Source: Deltaproteobacteria bacterium (lineage in GTDB: Bacteria > Myxococcota_A > Polyangia > JAAYKL01). Taken from it: 48,904 bases of DNA. This document shows positions 48,677-48,904 of this stretch, piece by piece (positions within the stretch are counted from its first letter, which is position 1; each line of letters opens with the position of its first letter). Location: positions 1 through 48,904 of the forward strand of contig JAUVDV010000039.1 in the NCBI GenBank assembly GCA_030595125.1, given 5' to 3'. The notes beneath the pieces were generated by a model. That model made no database searches and was not told the origin of the DNA. It worked only from the letters and a program-made list of their open reading frames with translations. The position numbers and the translations under genes were made by a program.

Positions 48677-48904
48677 GGTTCATTCCTTTGTGTTGGATTT
48701 TGGCCAGTGTACCACTACTTGTATAAATGGGGATCTATATCCGGGCGCTGGTTCTTTATTGCAAGGGCGGGCACAGGGACTACCGCTGTCAACTTAAGCG
48801 TTGTTTTCTTTGGTAACCCTCCAAAATTTTGACTTTTCAACGAGCGGGTTCGAGTCTCTTCTTGGCGTTGAGATCTGGCATGGAGAAAAGACATGCCATC
48901 TACG
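48677..48904. other. Right-edge region with no supported gene
   Basis: Upstream of the last lipoprotein gene. It is AT-richer to about 48850. Short open frames run off the window end on both strands (plus from about 48802; minus to about 48797), but neither has a credible start or recognisable residues. GGTTCGAGTCTC at 48848 looks like a tRNA T-loop but no matching stem or acceptor exists, so no tRNA is called. Confidence 0.55.

Noticed and set aside
48840-48870. tRNA-like T-loop (GGTTCGAGTCTC)
   Set aside because: No complementary T stem, anticodon arm or acceptor can be formed around it.

Overview
The window (48.9 kb, GC-rich, densely coded on both strands, no rRNA, tRNA or CRISPR seen) looks like chromosome from a Gram-negative, deltaproteobacterial or Myxococcota-like bacterium. 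This is inferred from a Ser/Thr kinase, three FHA-type modules, a PilZ protein, an FHA-fused CpaF ATPase, and at least a dozen secreted lipoproteins, many with long Asp-Thr/Asp-Ser linkers. Genes are tightly packed, and seven adjacent pairs share a 4-nt ATGA stop/start overlap. No intergenic stretch exceeds 300 bases.

Layout. 0.2-6.1 kb (minus): acetate module acs - DUF485 - actP in the classical order, preceded by an OFA-type MFS transporter; ActP carries an unusually large hydrophilic insertion. 6.3-9.6 kb: a membrane Ser/Thr kinase divergent from a type III secretion SctQ/FliN-like protein coupled to a lipoprotein, facing a PDZ lipoprotein and thymidylate kinase. 10.2-13.9 kb (minus): a compact Tad-type secretion trio (FHA-CpaF, TadB, TadC), then a HicB antitoxin and a HicA remnant. 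14.0-19.6 kb: a cluster of accessory lipoproteins, a PilZ protein and a thioredoxin-like protein. 19.8-22.9 kb: ligA, a VapBC/FitAB-type toxin-antitoxin pair and a small membrane protein. 22.9-26.1 kb (minus): a B12-binding radical SAM protein, dtd, a cysteine-rich protein and a lipoprotein. 26.2-31.8 kb: an L-domain/leucine-rich lipoprotein, an esterase, tsaB, a hairpin-rich intergenic segment, rpoZ, a vWA lipoprotein and a divergent linker lipoprotein. 31.8-37.2 kb: a lysylphosphatidylglycerol-synthase-like membrane protein, gpsA, a sensor kinase and a double-FHA protein. 37.3-48.7 kb: lipoproteins, a PDZ lipoprotein beside a 1023-aa S41 processing protease, DUF2283, a 1403-aa FecR/VIT/vWA/TPR lipoprotein, a YD-like lipoprotein and a last linker lipoprotein.

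How they may work together. Housekeeping functions (DNA ligase, RNA polymerase omega, tRNA modification and proofreading, dTMP and glycerol-3-phosphate synthesis) alternate with cell-surface functions. The Ser/Thr kinase, the FHA domain on CpaF and the double-FHA membrane protein could form a phosphothreonine signalling circuit acting on secretion; this is inference. The items most worth following up are the orphan SctQ with an apparent internal start, the FHA-CpaF/TadBC minimal machine, the ActP insertion, the thymidylate kinase lacking the P-loop lysine, the linker-lipoprotein family, and two structured non-coding segments (29172-29348 and 42514-42587).
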